Below, piece by piece: positions 23,136 to 34,200 of a stretch of DNA of 64,000 bases; within the stretch, counting starts at the first letter, position 1, and every line of letters begins with the position of its first letter. This DNA comes from Fomitopsis serialis. Lineage: Eukaryota; Basidiomycota; Agaricomycetes; Polyporales; Fomitopsidaceae. The notes beneath the pieces were generated by a model, which saw only the letters and a program-made list of their open reading frames with translations, was not told the DNA's origin and ran no database searches. The position numbers and the translations under genes were made by a program. The DNA lies in the NCBI RefSeq assembly GCF_022376445.1, contig NW_025954972.1, positions 62,001-126,000 on the forward strand. The letters run 5' to 3'.

Positions 23136-24772
23136 CTACTCTCCGAACACCTCAAACGCGTCTTGCGCTATTGCACCGTCGGCGAGGCCATTCACAGCGG
23201 ACGCATCCTGCAATGTGTCGTCTATCTCGCCTTCCGCGTCGGCCTCACCTCGGTTCAGAAGGTACATGGGGTCCATGACTTCCGCCAGGGCCTCTTCGCG
23301 CTCCGTCTCCTCTTCTTGACTCATTGGACAATGTGTAATCTTGATGATATCCCACTTATCGTGATACGCCTCGTACGCCTGTAAACCGTCAGTAGTCAGC
23401 GTGGACCCACGCAGCTGATACGGTGCACGCACGTTCTGGCGCTTCTTCTTGAGCAGCATCTTGCGCTCGATGTTCTTGTAGTAGGCGCCCTTCGTGCGGG
23501 CCTTCTGCGGCTTCTGGTCCTCGTCTTCCGGCGCTTCGCCATCGTCGCCATCGTCAATGACGAGCAGGAACTCGTTCGGAACTTCTTGCTCCACTTTCAC
23601 CACTTCGTAATCGCGGACGAAGTGGAACGGAATAGGCTATATGAGATGGAACACACGAGAGGTCCGGCATGAGAATGGAGCATGAGGCGAGGAGCTTCGG
23701 ACGAACCTCGTCCTCCTCAGGCGCGTCAGGTGAACGTGCCAACCGTTCTTGCTTGAATTGGAGGGCAGTCTCGTCGTCCTTCGTAAGGTAGTACGCCAAG
23801 AAGTGGTCGCCGTCTGACTCCATGGGCCGTAAGATGGCACAGTCAAGTCTTGGGTCGTCGACCTATAGTTGATGGGCCATCAGCTGGGAGCAACGAACAA
23901 GAGAAGCGCTGCATACCTCAGGTGGTCGCTCTCCCGGCCGCTCTGAGAACCGGAAGAGGTCGTATGCATTCGCCCAAATCTCGGCGTCGGGGAATACCTC
24001 GTATGAGTCTATTGCCGTAACGTCGGGTTTATTGGGATGTTTGAGCGCGCTTAGGTCAAAGGTATCCGTGGCCATGAACGACGCTTCGATGTCGTTAATC
24101 TGCGCAGACCGGGATATGTCTACCGGGACGTCCATGTTCTGCTTCCTGGATCCGTACAAGGTTTAGTACGCTGCTAAAACCAAGAGGCCGCTACGCACGC
24201 TTCTTGTGACGGCGTTGGACGCGACGAAGCTTCGCGGGTAAGGTATTCTGTCCGCCGGAGCCATGTTACGTGTGGCATCGAGGACGGTGTTGACGCGGAT
24301 GCGATAGTGGATGCTCCGGCGCCGTTAGGGAGATAGGGCCCCGAGGACGTGGGGTCGGCGAGCAGAAAGAGGTCCTTTTGGTCTGGTTTTGGTGCCATTT
24401 CCTCCGAAGGGTTCAAGTCTATGCACCAATCCTCTAGACCCATTCTGCGAACCCTGACAGATGGGATGCTCACCGGAAGGATCCGCATTCTCGTCCCAAA
24501 GGCAGTCCCATCGTGACAAGTCAAGTGGCATGCCAAGGTCTCCATCCACGATCATAGGTAACGGCGCGTCGGCCGCTATGTCGTCGAGAAACTCTGGGCG
24601 CGCGTAGCGTGAAGAGCTGGTGGAGATATCCAGAAGTTTTGGAGGACATGGTGGCGCTGGTAATGGGTTCGAGTACCGTACTCGAATGAGCAGATCGAGC
24701 TTGCTAAGGCGGCCTGTCAGTAAGACTTCGGTCGCGAGTGGTAGTGAACACGCACCTCTTCTTAAAGCTCAT
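23136..24772 (-). CDS. PAF1: RNA polymerase II-associated factor Paf1
   Basis: Minus strand with a tiny first exon (24772-24756). A 52 nt intron joins MSFKKS to KLDLLIRVRYSNPLPAPP, the conserved Paf1 N-terminus. Exon 2 is 24703-24474; the next intron is only 40 nt. Later exons carry EDWCIDLNPSEEM, HVTWLRRTEYLTREA, VDISRSAQINDIEASF, EVFPDAEIWANAYDLFRF, ESDGDHFLAYYLTKDDE and GAYYKNIERKMLLKKKRQN, all in the order found in Paf1. The acidic tail (DGDDGEAPEDEDQ) is also typical. Paf1 is the core of the nuclear Paf1 complex that travels with RNA polymerase II and promotes elongation and H2B ubiquitination. The last exon ends at 23136. No frame break was noticed. Confidence 0.88.
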
Positions 24773-25133
24773 TCTGTACTGACACGTATATCAGAGTCGT
24801 TTTGTGTCAAGTCCAGCCGCAGAAGGTAACCTCAAAATCAGGCGTAAGGAAGAAGCGGGAGGGTGCAGTATGTGGCCCTGTAGCCCGGCTTCCGTCTGCT
24901 CGGGTTGAAGCAAAGCTGAAGACACCTTGAAGTGGCTGAAGGCGTCCAACAGGAGCCGGTCCTCAGCCGGACCGCAGTCGAACCGCAACCGAACGCGAAT
25001 CCTCCAGGGCACGTGGCCCTACCACCCATTGTAACTTATCAGATAAGATCATTGACAGTATCGAGCGCCTAGACTGCGTTCCACAGGGTTCGCCGGCCGC
25101 AGTCTCGCTCGCCACAGCTTGTTCTCAACCACC
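24773..25133. promoter_or_regulatory. divergent promoter region, Paf1 / Sec14-like
   Basis: About 360 bp between two divergent start codons. Must contain both promoters; no TATA or other motif is convincing. Confidence 0.4.
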
Positions 25134-26593
25134 ATGTCAGATACAACACCCGCCACCGATACCACGACGCCCACCGCCACGTCGGACGCGCCCGAAGTTG
25201 CCGCGGCCGTTCCCATCCCTGAGACGCCAGCACCGAGTAAGCGGCACCCTCGCCATCGCACGGTCTGACAGGTAATCTCATCCAGTCTCGCGCGCTGCGG
25301 TCTAGGTGCGGACGCCGGTGCCGCGACGAAGGACGAGAGACGGGCGACAGCGAAGGGGACGAACCCCAGAACCCACTGACGCGAAAGTTCACCGACGCGG
25401 AATGGGCGGCCGTGAAAGAACTCAGGGTGCGTGTCCGTGTTCTCGACCGCGCCCCAAATACACTGCGCCTAGGCGACGACTCCAAACTCTGGTGCTGACT
25501 GCCGGCGGTTGGTTGTTATTGCAGGCACAGCTTCCGGAGATCTTCACGGAGGCGTATACGTCGAAGGAGGACAAGCAGGCTCCGATTACCCTTTGGGGTG
25601 TGCAGATCGACCCCGCAAACCCGAAGGACGCCCGAGTGAGTGTCGTTCTCGTCAAGTTCCTCCGCGCCAGGTAACAACAGGCTTCCCTATGCCTGGTGTC
25701 AGCATGCTGACACGAGTTCCCTTTCCCTGCGTAGGGACCTCAAGGTTACAGAGGCGCGTAAGATGCTCACTGACACGCTCAAGTGGCGGGAGGAGTTCAA
25801 GCTCGCGGAGGTCTTGACGGAAGAGTTCCCCGAGGACGTGTTCGGAAAGCTGGGCAAGATTTATGGCAAGACCAAGGAGGGTCACCCCATTGTGTGCGTC
25901 CGTCGCCAGGCTGGTGGCTCATTCACAGGCATCCTGATCCTCGCTGGTGATGGCCAGGTATAACATCTACGGAGGAGCCGACGTGAACGCCGTCTTCGGC
26001 GACGTCGACCGGTTCCTTCGGTGCGCCCCCCACACCCCCTGCCCAGGCACCCGTTGCTGACTTGCCGGTATACTTAGCTGGCGTGTCGCCTTCATGGAGA
26101 AGAGCATCGAGACGCTCGACTTCGAGAACCTCGATGCGATGGTGCAGATCCACGGTGTGTACTGAACGTTCAGCCTCACCGCAGCCTCATCCCCCTTTGC
26201 TGAGTGTGATCGTCTGGCATGGGCAGACTACGAGGGCGTCAGCATGATGTCGCGTACGCCGGGCCAGAAGGCTGCAGCCTGCAGGCCTCCGCGCTCTTCT
26301 CAAACTACTACCCCGAGCTCCTGGTGCGTCCCTCCTTCCCTCCCACGGAAATTTCCGTTCACGGAGATACGCGCGGCCCACCCTCACCCACAGTCACGCA
26401 AGTTCTTCGTAAACGTACCGACGTTCATGGCGTGGGTCTTCTGGCTGTTCAAGTCGTTTGTCTCCGCGAAGACGATGGCAAGTTCAGCATGGTTGGGACG
26501 GGCCCGAAGACGATCGGCGCGGAGCTCCTCCCTCTCATCGATGCGCAGGAGCTGCCGAAGCGGTATGGCGGTGAGGCGGCTGGCTGGGATTAG
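25134..26593 (+). CDS. Sec14-like phosphatidylinositol transfer protein (SFH5 type)
   Basis: Eight exons read: 25134-25236, 25306-25426, 25525-25670, 25735-25893, 25958-26020, 26078-26154, 26227-26323, 26394-26593. The start MSDTTPATDT leads into a low-complexity acidic head, then NPLTRKFTDAEW. The CRAL-TRIO N and lipid-binding parts follow: QLPEIFTEAY, WGVQIDPANPKDARVSVVLV, VTEARKMLTDTLKWREEF, VYNIYGGADVNAVFGDVDRF, DYEGVSMMSR, FFVNVPTFMAWVFW, and the C-terminal KFSMVGTGPKTIGAELLPLI and LPKRYGGEAAGW. The family moves phosphatidylinositol between membranes at ER-plasma membrane contacts. Three one-base losses break the frame, near 25350, 26277 and 26478; all neighbouring motifs are conserved, so sequence error is a serious alternative. 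Confidence 0.83.
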
Positions 26594-26891
26594 AGCCTCT
26601 GCGACGCGTGGTGCTTCGAATTTAGTATGAATGGTGGATGTACTGTAGCTTGATTTAGGCCGGTTATTTTTGGCATACCCCTCTTAGTCTCAATGGAAAC
26701 GTAGACATACCCTCGGGAAAGGGTCAACGCCTCTAAGGCCGAACCGAGTTCATAAACTCCGAACGCGTTCGATAGTATGCGCATATCATTGCATGGACAT
26801 ATGCTACGCGCCAACCGAGACAGACAAAAACGATATAGACGGAATAAATACTACAGAAACAATACACCTATGGATACACGCGAGACAATGT

Positions 26892-27462
<571 letters not shown>

Positions 27463-27804
27463 TGCTGATTGTGTGTGAGAGTGTTGTTGAAGTGCGGTGA
27501 GAGTTGGGGCGAGTGCGTTGGGCAAGCGGGAGTGAGGGGACAGTGGCTGGGGCGGGCGCTCCTTATATACAGGCGCGCCTGCCACAAACGCGAACGCGCT
27601 TGTCACGTGCGCCAAACGCGTTGAATGCGATTCAACAAACTTGGCACGTGAGCGTGATCCGCGTCTGTATATAAGCAGCGTCCGAGCGACGTCTGTGCCC
27701 CCACTCATCTAAACTCACACTCCGTCTCCGCCGCCGTCTCGTCGCAAGGCCTCTCTAAACTTCAACGAACTTTGTTCTCTTACCAACCAACTCCAACAAA
27801 TTAC
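27463..27804. promoter_or_regulatory. bidirectional H3/H4 promoter
   Basis: 342 bp between the two ATGs. TATATAA lies at 27668-27674 for H4 (about 130 bp before its ATG), and on the minus strand at 27563-27569 for H3 (about 100 bp before its ATG). Near the middle is the palindrome GTTGAATGCGATTCAAC (about 27618-27634). It is flanked by two CACGTG hexamers (about 27604 and 27643) within similar inverted contexts. Confidence 0.7.
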
Positions 27805-28295
27805 ATGTCTGGCCGTGGAAAGGGTGGCAAGGTTAGTGGCTGAAGTGTCTTGCCTTCGGAGGTGCGAAGAACTTCGGCTAATGAACGCGTTCGTGCTCGA
27901 TAGGGCCTCGGAAAGGGTGGTGCGAAGCGTCACCGCAAGATTCTCCGTGATAACATCCAAGGTGGGCGAGCCTCGTCTTCTTTCGCCTTGGTGGACCTAA
28001 CAATCCGGGTTAGGTATACGAAGCCCGCTATCCGTCGTCTCGCGCGTCGAGGCGGTGTGAAGCGTATCTCCGGTCTCATCTACGAGGAGACACGAGGAGT
28101 GCTCAAGATCTTCCTGGAGAACGTGAGTCGTGCTTTGTCTCGCTACGGTCATGCAGGTGCTGATGGGCCGGTGCGTCAGGTCATCCGGGACTCTGTGACG
28201 TACACTGAGCACGCGAAGCGGAAGACGGTGACGGCACTCGACGTTGTGTACGCCCTGAAGCGGTCAGGGCGGACGTGTATGGGTTCGGAGCATGA
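27805..28295 (+). CDS. histone H4
   Basis: Exons 27805-27831 (MSGRGKGGK), 27904-27961 ([19 protein letters not shown]), from 28014 ([20 protein letters not shown]) and a last one with [20 protein letters not shown] ending at the TGA at 28293-28295. Two one-base gaps break the near-invariant protein. One is in the codons for G-I-T-K at about 28017, the other in R-T-L-Y-G-F-G-A at about 28275. Restoring the frame there gives the normal end. H4 is among the most conserved proteins known, so sequence errors or a non-functional copy are the options. Introns in H4 are normal in basidiomycetes. Confidence 0.88.
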
Positions 28296-28929
28296 ACGTG
28301 GAGGTGTTGCGAGGACGCTAGACTCGGTTTATATTCGGTGTATCTCTATCTACTGTACAACAGTATTCGTATTTCCCTACATCTCCCAGCGCAGGCTCTC
28401 CCGTTCCGAGACCTCTGGCGTGAGTACGAGAAGGCGAAGTGCACTCCGACGGCTTCGTGGAGGTTGCCATTGTTGGTAAATACGCTTGTTGTTCGCCGTC
28501 AACGCGCATTCGGTAGGTGAGTGCAGGCTTGTCACGCTCCGGCTGGTGCGACGGGTGCGGTTGTAGCAGGGTGCGGCCTGGGCAGGTTTGGCCCGATGGG
28601 GCGTGACACTCCCGGGTGCGCGGTAGCGTCGACGCGCTCGTCCGGCGGGTCGCTTGAGTCCGCGACCGAGGACTGGCACAGTACTTGGCAGAGGCGCGCG
28701 GGCACTGCGCGGGCAGCGGTAACGGAGCGCATCTCGTTCGCCTGGCTGGGAAGCACCCCGCCTCGTCCTCCGTGATTTCTCCGTCCTCGCGGTCCGCCAG
28801 CCGTATAAAGTCGCCCTCCCATCGTCCTCTGATCGCCTCACATCCACCCCATCGTCCTCGCAGCCACCAGCTACCCTCTCCTCGTCGCTGCCATCCCCCA
28901 CCACCCTGCCGCCCCCGCCCCGCTCCTGC

Positions 28930-30200
28930 ATGGACCTCCCCGTCGAGACCCTCTATGCCATCTTCGACCACCTCCAGCCCCGCCCCGGCGAGCTCGCCCA
29001 GGTCGCGCGCGTCTGCCAGCGCTTCCGAGTCATCGCGGAGCGCATCCTCTACGCGCACATCTTCATCCAGGAAGGCCTTCCCCGCTCGTCCCCCTTTCCC
29101 CACCGCGTCCACCGCTGCTGCGATACACTCCTCGCCCGTCCAGACCTGCACGACGTCGTTCGCCGTCTCACCGTCCGGTGGCAGACGGATCCGAGCGCAC
29201 GCGACCAGTACGAGCCGTTCGTCCAACCCGTCCTCCTGAGTCTCAACCGCACCCTCCGCTTCCTTACCCAGCTCGAGTCCCTCGACCTTGCTCTCGGCCT
29301 CGTCGGTGTGTCGGTCTCCGTCCGTTCTGTCCTCAGTGGCTGCTACTTCCCCGGCCTCCGCCTCTTCGCGCTATATGGCATCGGACCAGGCAGCATCCCC
29401 GTTAAGGACTGTCCGGACGCGCTCGTCCTCCAGCACTTCCTTTCCGCAACCCGAACCCTCGAGCACCTTGTCCTCGGCGACCACTACGCCGCGCTCGCTC
29501 TCGCGCCGCACGACCTGCCGTTGCTCGCGGCGTTCAAAGGCACTGCGACCGCTGCGGCGTCGATCGTCCCTGGACGGGCGGTCACCCACCTCACGCTCGT
29601 CGGGCAGGACCAGTTCCCGCCGCGCCTGCTCGCAGAGCTCGCCTTCGGGCGCGAGCCCATCCGCACCCTTGACCTCTCCGCCGTGTCAGTCACACCGAAC
29701 ACGCTCAAGGCCATCTCCTGCTACCTCTCCGGTGTCGTGGACCTCAAAATCCGCTTCGCGCTGAGACACACCCTGCACCACTCCTTTACGGGCATCGTGA
29801 GTGGTTTATTCCTCCTCCGCACCGCGCGGGCATTCCCGCGTGTTGTGCCCCGTCCTTCTCTCTCTCCCCGTGTACACCACAGACCCTGACCCTGCTCTTT
29901 GCTCTATGCCCTCTGCACACGCCCGTGCCCCTCCCTCTCCTACTCCAGAGCATCCTCGCCGGGCTGTGCCCCGTGCTCGCCGCCTTCCCCGTGCTGCGCC
30001 TGCTCGACCTCTCCGCGACGCCCGCGCTCAACGACGGGCTCGGCTCCTCGCTCGAGGAAGTCAACCTCTGCCAGATGTGGGGCCGCAGCTGCCCGTCCCT
30101 CCGCGCGATCGTCTTCCCGTCCAAGACCGAGTGGGCCTCTCGGCCCCGAGCACATCTGGGTGTCCAAGAGCCCCCCGCGGTACACGAGGAGCTAGGATGA
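28930..30200 (+). CDS. F-box protein, separate subfamily
   Basis: Begins MDLPVETLYAIFDHLQPRPG, a clear F-box at the very N-terminus (LAQVARVCQRFRVIAERILY). A leucine-rich, LRR-like body follows (LTQLESLDLALGLVG, FPGLRLFALYGIG, PIRTLDLSAVSV). A 152 nt intron (29797-29948) leads to SILAGLCPVLAAFPVLRLLD and SLRAIVFPSKTEW. The end is uncertain: one frame stops at 30200, a neighbouring frame (GPEHIWVSKSPPRY) at 30195. GC content is visibly higher than in neighbours. It lacks the VDWLVSSAIC signature of the other local F-box genes. Presumed SCF substrate receptor. Confidence 0.75.
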
Positions 30201-31073
30201 GCGGACGTAGGGCGACGCGGGTGCCCACTGGGCTTTCTGTCGTACGCCGCTTCTATCGTGCGTCGCTGTGCTCTGGTGTGCTGACGCGTCGTGTGCGGGA
30301 CGGCAGGCCCCTCCGTTCCACATTCAGTGCTCTTGAACATTCACAACCGCGTTGCGACGCCCACACGAGCGGCGGTGGTCCGACTTCGACGGGCGCCATC
30401 GCAACGTCGGTCTCGGTGCCTGGACGTCCACACGTCCCCGCGCGGCAATCCTGACGCTAGTGCGGCGAACAGCAGTGCATCCGTGCAGCGGTCCGCCGGC
30501 ACCACCGCGTGATGGAGGTCAGGCCCAGCAATCCGGGCAGGTCGTGTCCTGCCCAGCGTTACCTATCTAGCACACTTCCTCCAGGGCCGTCGGTACTAGT
30601 TCGGCTCCTTGTGCCCTGTGCAACTCAATGGGCAACCGGGTCCAATTCAGGGTGCCGGCATAATGAGCCAACGCCAGTCACCGTCACATCTACACTTCCA
30701 GAGAGCGGGCGCACGCGCCGAATGATAGGAGGAATAATGCCCTTGCACAACTGACGGAATAAGATATACGGATGCGTAGAAGTACGATACTACAGGTAGT
30801 CCAATACATTATTACGCGGGTGAGCGGGCTGCGCCGCACCCGCACCCCTTAACCGTGAACCGTGAACCCTGCGAGTGAGACAAACAGAGGAGACGTGCGT
30901 GAATGTGGAAAGGAATGAAAACGGCCAGGACCGGGGGTGGCGACAACAACAACAATGGGCCTTGCGCCCTGCGCGGCGTAGACGATACAGTGGGGGATAA
31001 GCGGGTATCAACGGGTGCTTCGATGACAATAAATAAACGGGTGGGAGAAATGTCCCGGGTGCGAGCGGACGCT
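30201..31073. other. intergenic, no gene seen
   Basis: About 870 bp of GC-rich sequence without a supportable gene; it includes the 3' ends of two convergent genes. Confidence 0.4.
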
Positions 31074-33973
31074 CTAGGACTCGTTCTCGTCGACGAAGAT
31101 GTCGGTGTAATGTTCCAGGATGGTTTCGATAGCCTGTGAGAACGCGAGCGCCGCGCGAGGGAAGGGAAGGGAAGAAGGCACTCGTTAGGCTCGCGGACGA
31201 TCGGCCGATCTGGATCTCGCGCTCTCTCACTCACCTTGTTCTGCAGCGACGCGTCCGCCATGCCGTTCAGCTGCCCGTTCATGCCCGGTACCATTTGTCC
31301 GAAGAGTGTGGGGCCGAAGACGATGGCTATGTTTTGCACGGACATTGCGTTCTCCGCTTCGTGCTCGACAATCCTGCGAAAAGCGTTGGTAAACCATGGG
31401 ACGCGCAGTAGCTTACGGCATACTTATGTAGATGTCCCATGAAGTATTTGAGGGTGGAGTAATTCGCGTCGGGCAGGTCGTTTACGCGTTCGTGCAAGCG
31501 TATGTGTCTCAGGCGCTCGTTGTCATTCCCTGCCACCACGCCACATGAAGTAGACTATTAAATACAGACGAATGATGTACTCACGAGCAGCCTCCAGGAA
31601 GGCACTATGCAACTGTGTGGTAAGGAGCGGGTCTGGCAGTTCGCGAAGCCACATCTTGAGTACACTCGTGACATTGCTGATGTCGGAGGACCACTCCTCG
31701 GCATCGAGGTTCACGGAATCAAGGTCTGCGTGCCATTCCGGGTGCAGTCGCAGATAACGAATGAATGAACAGGTGCATCACGGGGCGAGGCATGGCGAAA
31801 ATACGGCGTACCTCTGTCTAGCCGCTCCTTCAGCTTAGCGACTTTGGTCATCGTCCCGCCGATGCGGTAGATGCCCTGTGACTGTAGGCCGTACTTCTCG
31901 ATCGCCTCGCAGCACCTAGCCATGATCGCAGGCACGTCCACGTCGTCCCGTGCCATCTGCTCGGCGAGGTCGACGCCGAACGTAGGCCGGCCTCTATCCG
32001 GGATTTGCGTGTTCGAGGCACTGGGCGAGCTCGCCGCGTGAGGAGGTGCGAGCGCCGCGATTGGCGGGAGCTAGAGGGTGTGTGCGGTTAGGGCAATCCA
32101 CGGGCGACATCTGATTCCTACACGTACGAAGCCCTCTTCCCGCGGGCCGTCCCGGCGCGGGCCTCTGCTGTTGGCGCCACCATGTGCGAAGGCGTAGTTC
32201 TGCATGTACGTCTTAAAGTCACTGCGGTTGTCGATGGACTCCAGGGAGGTCTTCAGGCCCGGAAGAGTGGCTAAGAGACAATTTATCAGATAGTGTAGAC
32301 AGCGGTGTGAAGTTGGCTTACCAGTGTCGTCCACCGGTGTCAGCGTGGTGCCGTCACTGAGTACGATGCTCTCGCAGAGGAACGCATAACGAGACAAATG
32401 ATATTGTGTTCCGAGATCTATCTCGTCCACGCATTCTTTCAAGGCCTGTATGACCGGTGAGTATGGCTTCAAGGAGTGCGACCGCTGTTCGCACCCGAAG
32501 TAACCGCGGATATTGGAAATTGAAGTACTCTTGTCGGATAGCTTGCGTCTCTGTAACAGCTTTCCGATATGCGTCCGACTCTTTTGACATCCGGGCGCGT
32601 ACGTCCTCCTCCTGTCTTTGAAGCTGCATTGCACCCGTCAGAATCACGCCAGGCTTCAATACCGACAAACGCACATTTCCTGGATTTCGCCCCTTCAGTA
32701 GCATGCCGCCCTTGGCCACGGCTTTGCCGATTACTCTTTTGCCGGAGGCTCCACCGGGTGTTCGGCCCTGCAGCTGAGAGTCCTTCATCGACTCGCCCTC
32801 CTTTTGCAAGAGCAGTCTCTCCAGTTCCTCCGCCGTGACATCGACGCGGACCTTGCACTTCTCCGTGGCTGTCTCTGACTCCTGCAAGTTCTTCTCGTAG
32901 CGATTGGCGAGCTCTTTGGTCTACCCTACTGTAAGGCACGGAGATCCCCACCATGCTGGGACAACTCACTTGTTTCCGGCTGTAATCGACCTCCTTTGCT
33001 AGTGTTGATAGCTCTTGACTCATCTCATTGAGTCGCTGAGAGAAGCGCAGCCGATTATCCGCTATTTGTTCGTGGATCTTCAAGGCAGAATGCCATGCAG
33101 CAACGAAGGTTCTAAGGGCAGTGAGGGACATAGGACTTGTGGTCTACGAGAGGACATACCCTGCTTTACCATCGCTGGCCGAGTAGGCGTCAGACGTAGC
33201 CTTTGCTAGCCTCTGCATACCACGCCCATACTCCTCTTCCAATAGTGCTCTCTTTTTGAAGAAGTTGGCTGCTTCCTGTATATGACGTCAGTGCCGACCA
33301 AAGCAGATAGTTAGTGGACTAGATTGGTGTAAAATATCGACGCAAGTTAACGCGCAGCACCCACATCCAGGCTTGTGCGAGCTGCGAGGCGCGACCAAAC
33401 GTGCGCAAAGCGCAAGAACATCTGGTGCGACCGGCAGCTTGCGCGAGACACGGACGACATGCGGTGCACGGCGCGAATATGGCGTGGAGAAGGGAGAATA
33501 TGCTGGCGCATGAGCAGGAGTTGTGCGACGTACCCGACATGATACCATGCTCTGCTTTATTCGATCCAGTAGTAACGGTATTCCGCACTGTCAGAGCATA
33601 TTCCATTTAGCGCAGAACAGTGGTGGGTCGCGTCTGTGCTTACATCAAGATCGCAGAGCGCCCTCAGCACATTCTCGTCGAAACTCGGCTCTACCAGCGT
33701 AGCACTGTCCACAGTTACCGAGTCCGGGGCTTCTGCTGGTGGCGTGAGGGCCCTCTCGCGCCATCGCTGGGCTGAGAGTTGTGTCGGTGACTCTGTGCTC
33801 GATCGCGGAGGGGACGTGGACTTGGTCGGCGTCGGCGGTACAGTTCCGTTCGCGTCCAGGGATTCGTGGGATCCGACAGGCTGTCCTGGTGTGTATACAT
33901 GGTTGGAAGAGTGGTGGGTCTCAGAGCCGTCGGCGTGGTCCCAGGAGGCTGGAGAGTAGCGTCCCTCGCTCAT
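31074..33973 (-). CDS. F-BAR and RhoGAP domain protein (Rgd1-like)
   Basis: Many short exons on the minus strand. The start MSEGRYSPASWDHADGSE (33973) begins a Ser/Pro/Thr-rich head. Then comes an FCH/F-BAR domain: NFFKKRALLEEEYGRGMQRL, SALKIHEQIADNRLRFSQRL and long helices (VTAEELERLLLQKEGES). The RhoGAP domain follows: GIYRIGGTMTKVAKLKERL with the arginine finger, VLKMWLRELPDPLLT, YSTLKYFMGHLHK and NAMSVQNIAIVFGPTLFG. The end VDENES is at 31074. This order matches yeast Rgd1, a GTPase-activating protein for Rho3/Rho4 at growth sites; the F-BAR part binds curved plasma membrane. No frame break was seen. Confidence 0.88.
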
Positions 33974-34200
33974 TGTTGGCGATGGCGACGACGGACCAGC
34001 GCCGGGTGCAGGGGAAGCGGAGAGCTCGGAGTAAACCTGCCACTGCTGTGGCGACCGCCCGCGCCGAATGCCTCGCCTAGCCGGCTTACGTATGTACATT
34101 CTGGCGACATACCTTATCGGGATAGGCGATGTCTAATTATAGAGACAAGGGACGCCACCGCTACGCTCCGGCGGTTGAGTGAACACCAATGTAATTAATG

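Noticed and set aside
28318..29226. 302-codon minus-strand open frame over the F-box start
   Set aside because: It is the shadow of the GC-rich F-box gene on the other strand.
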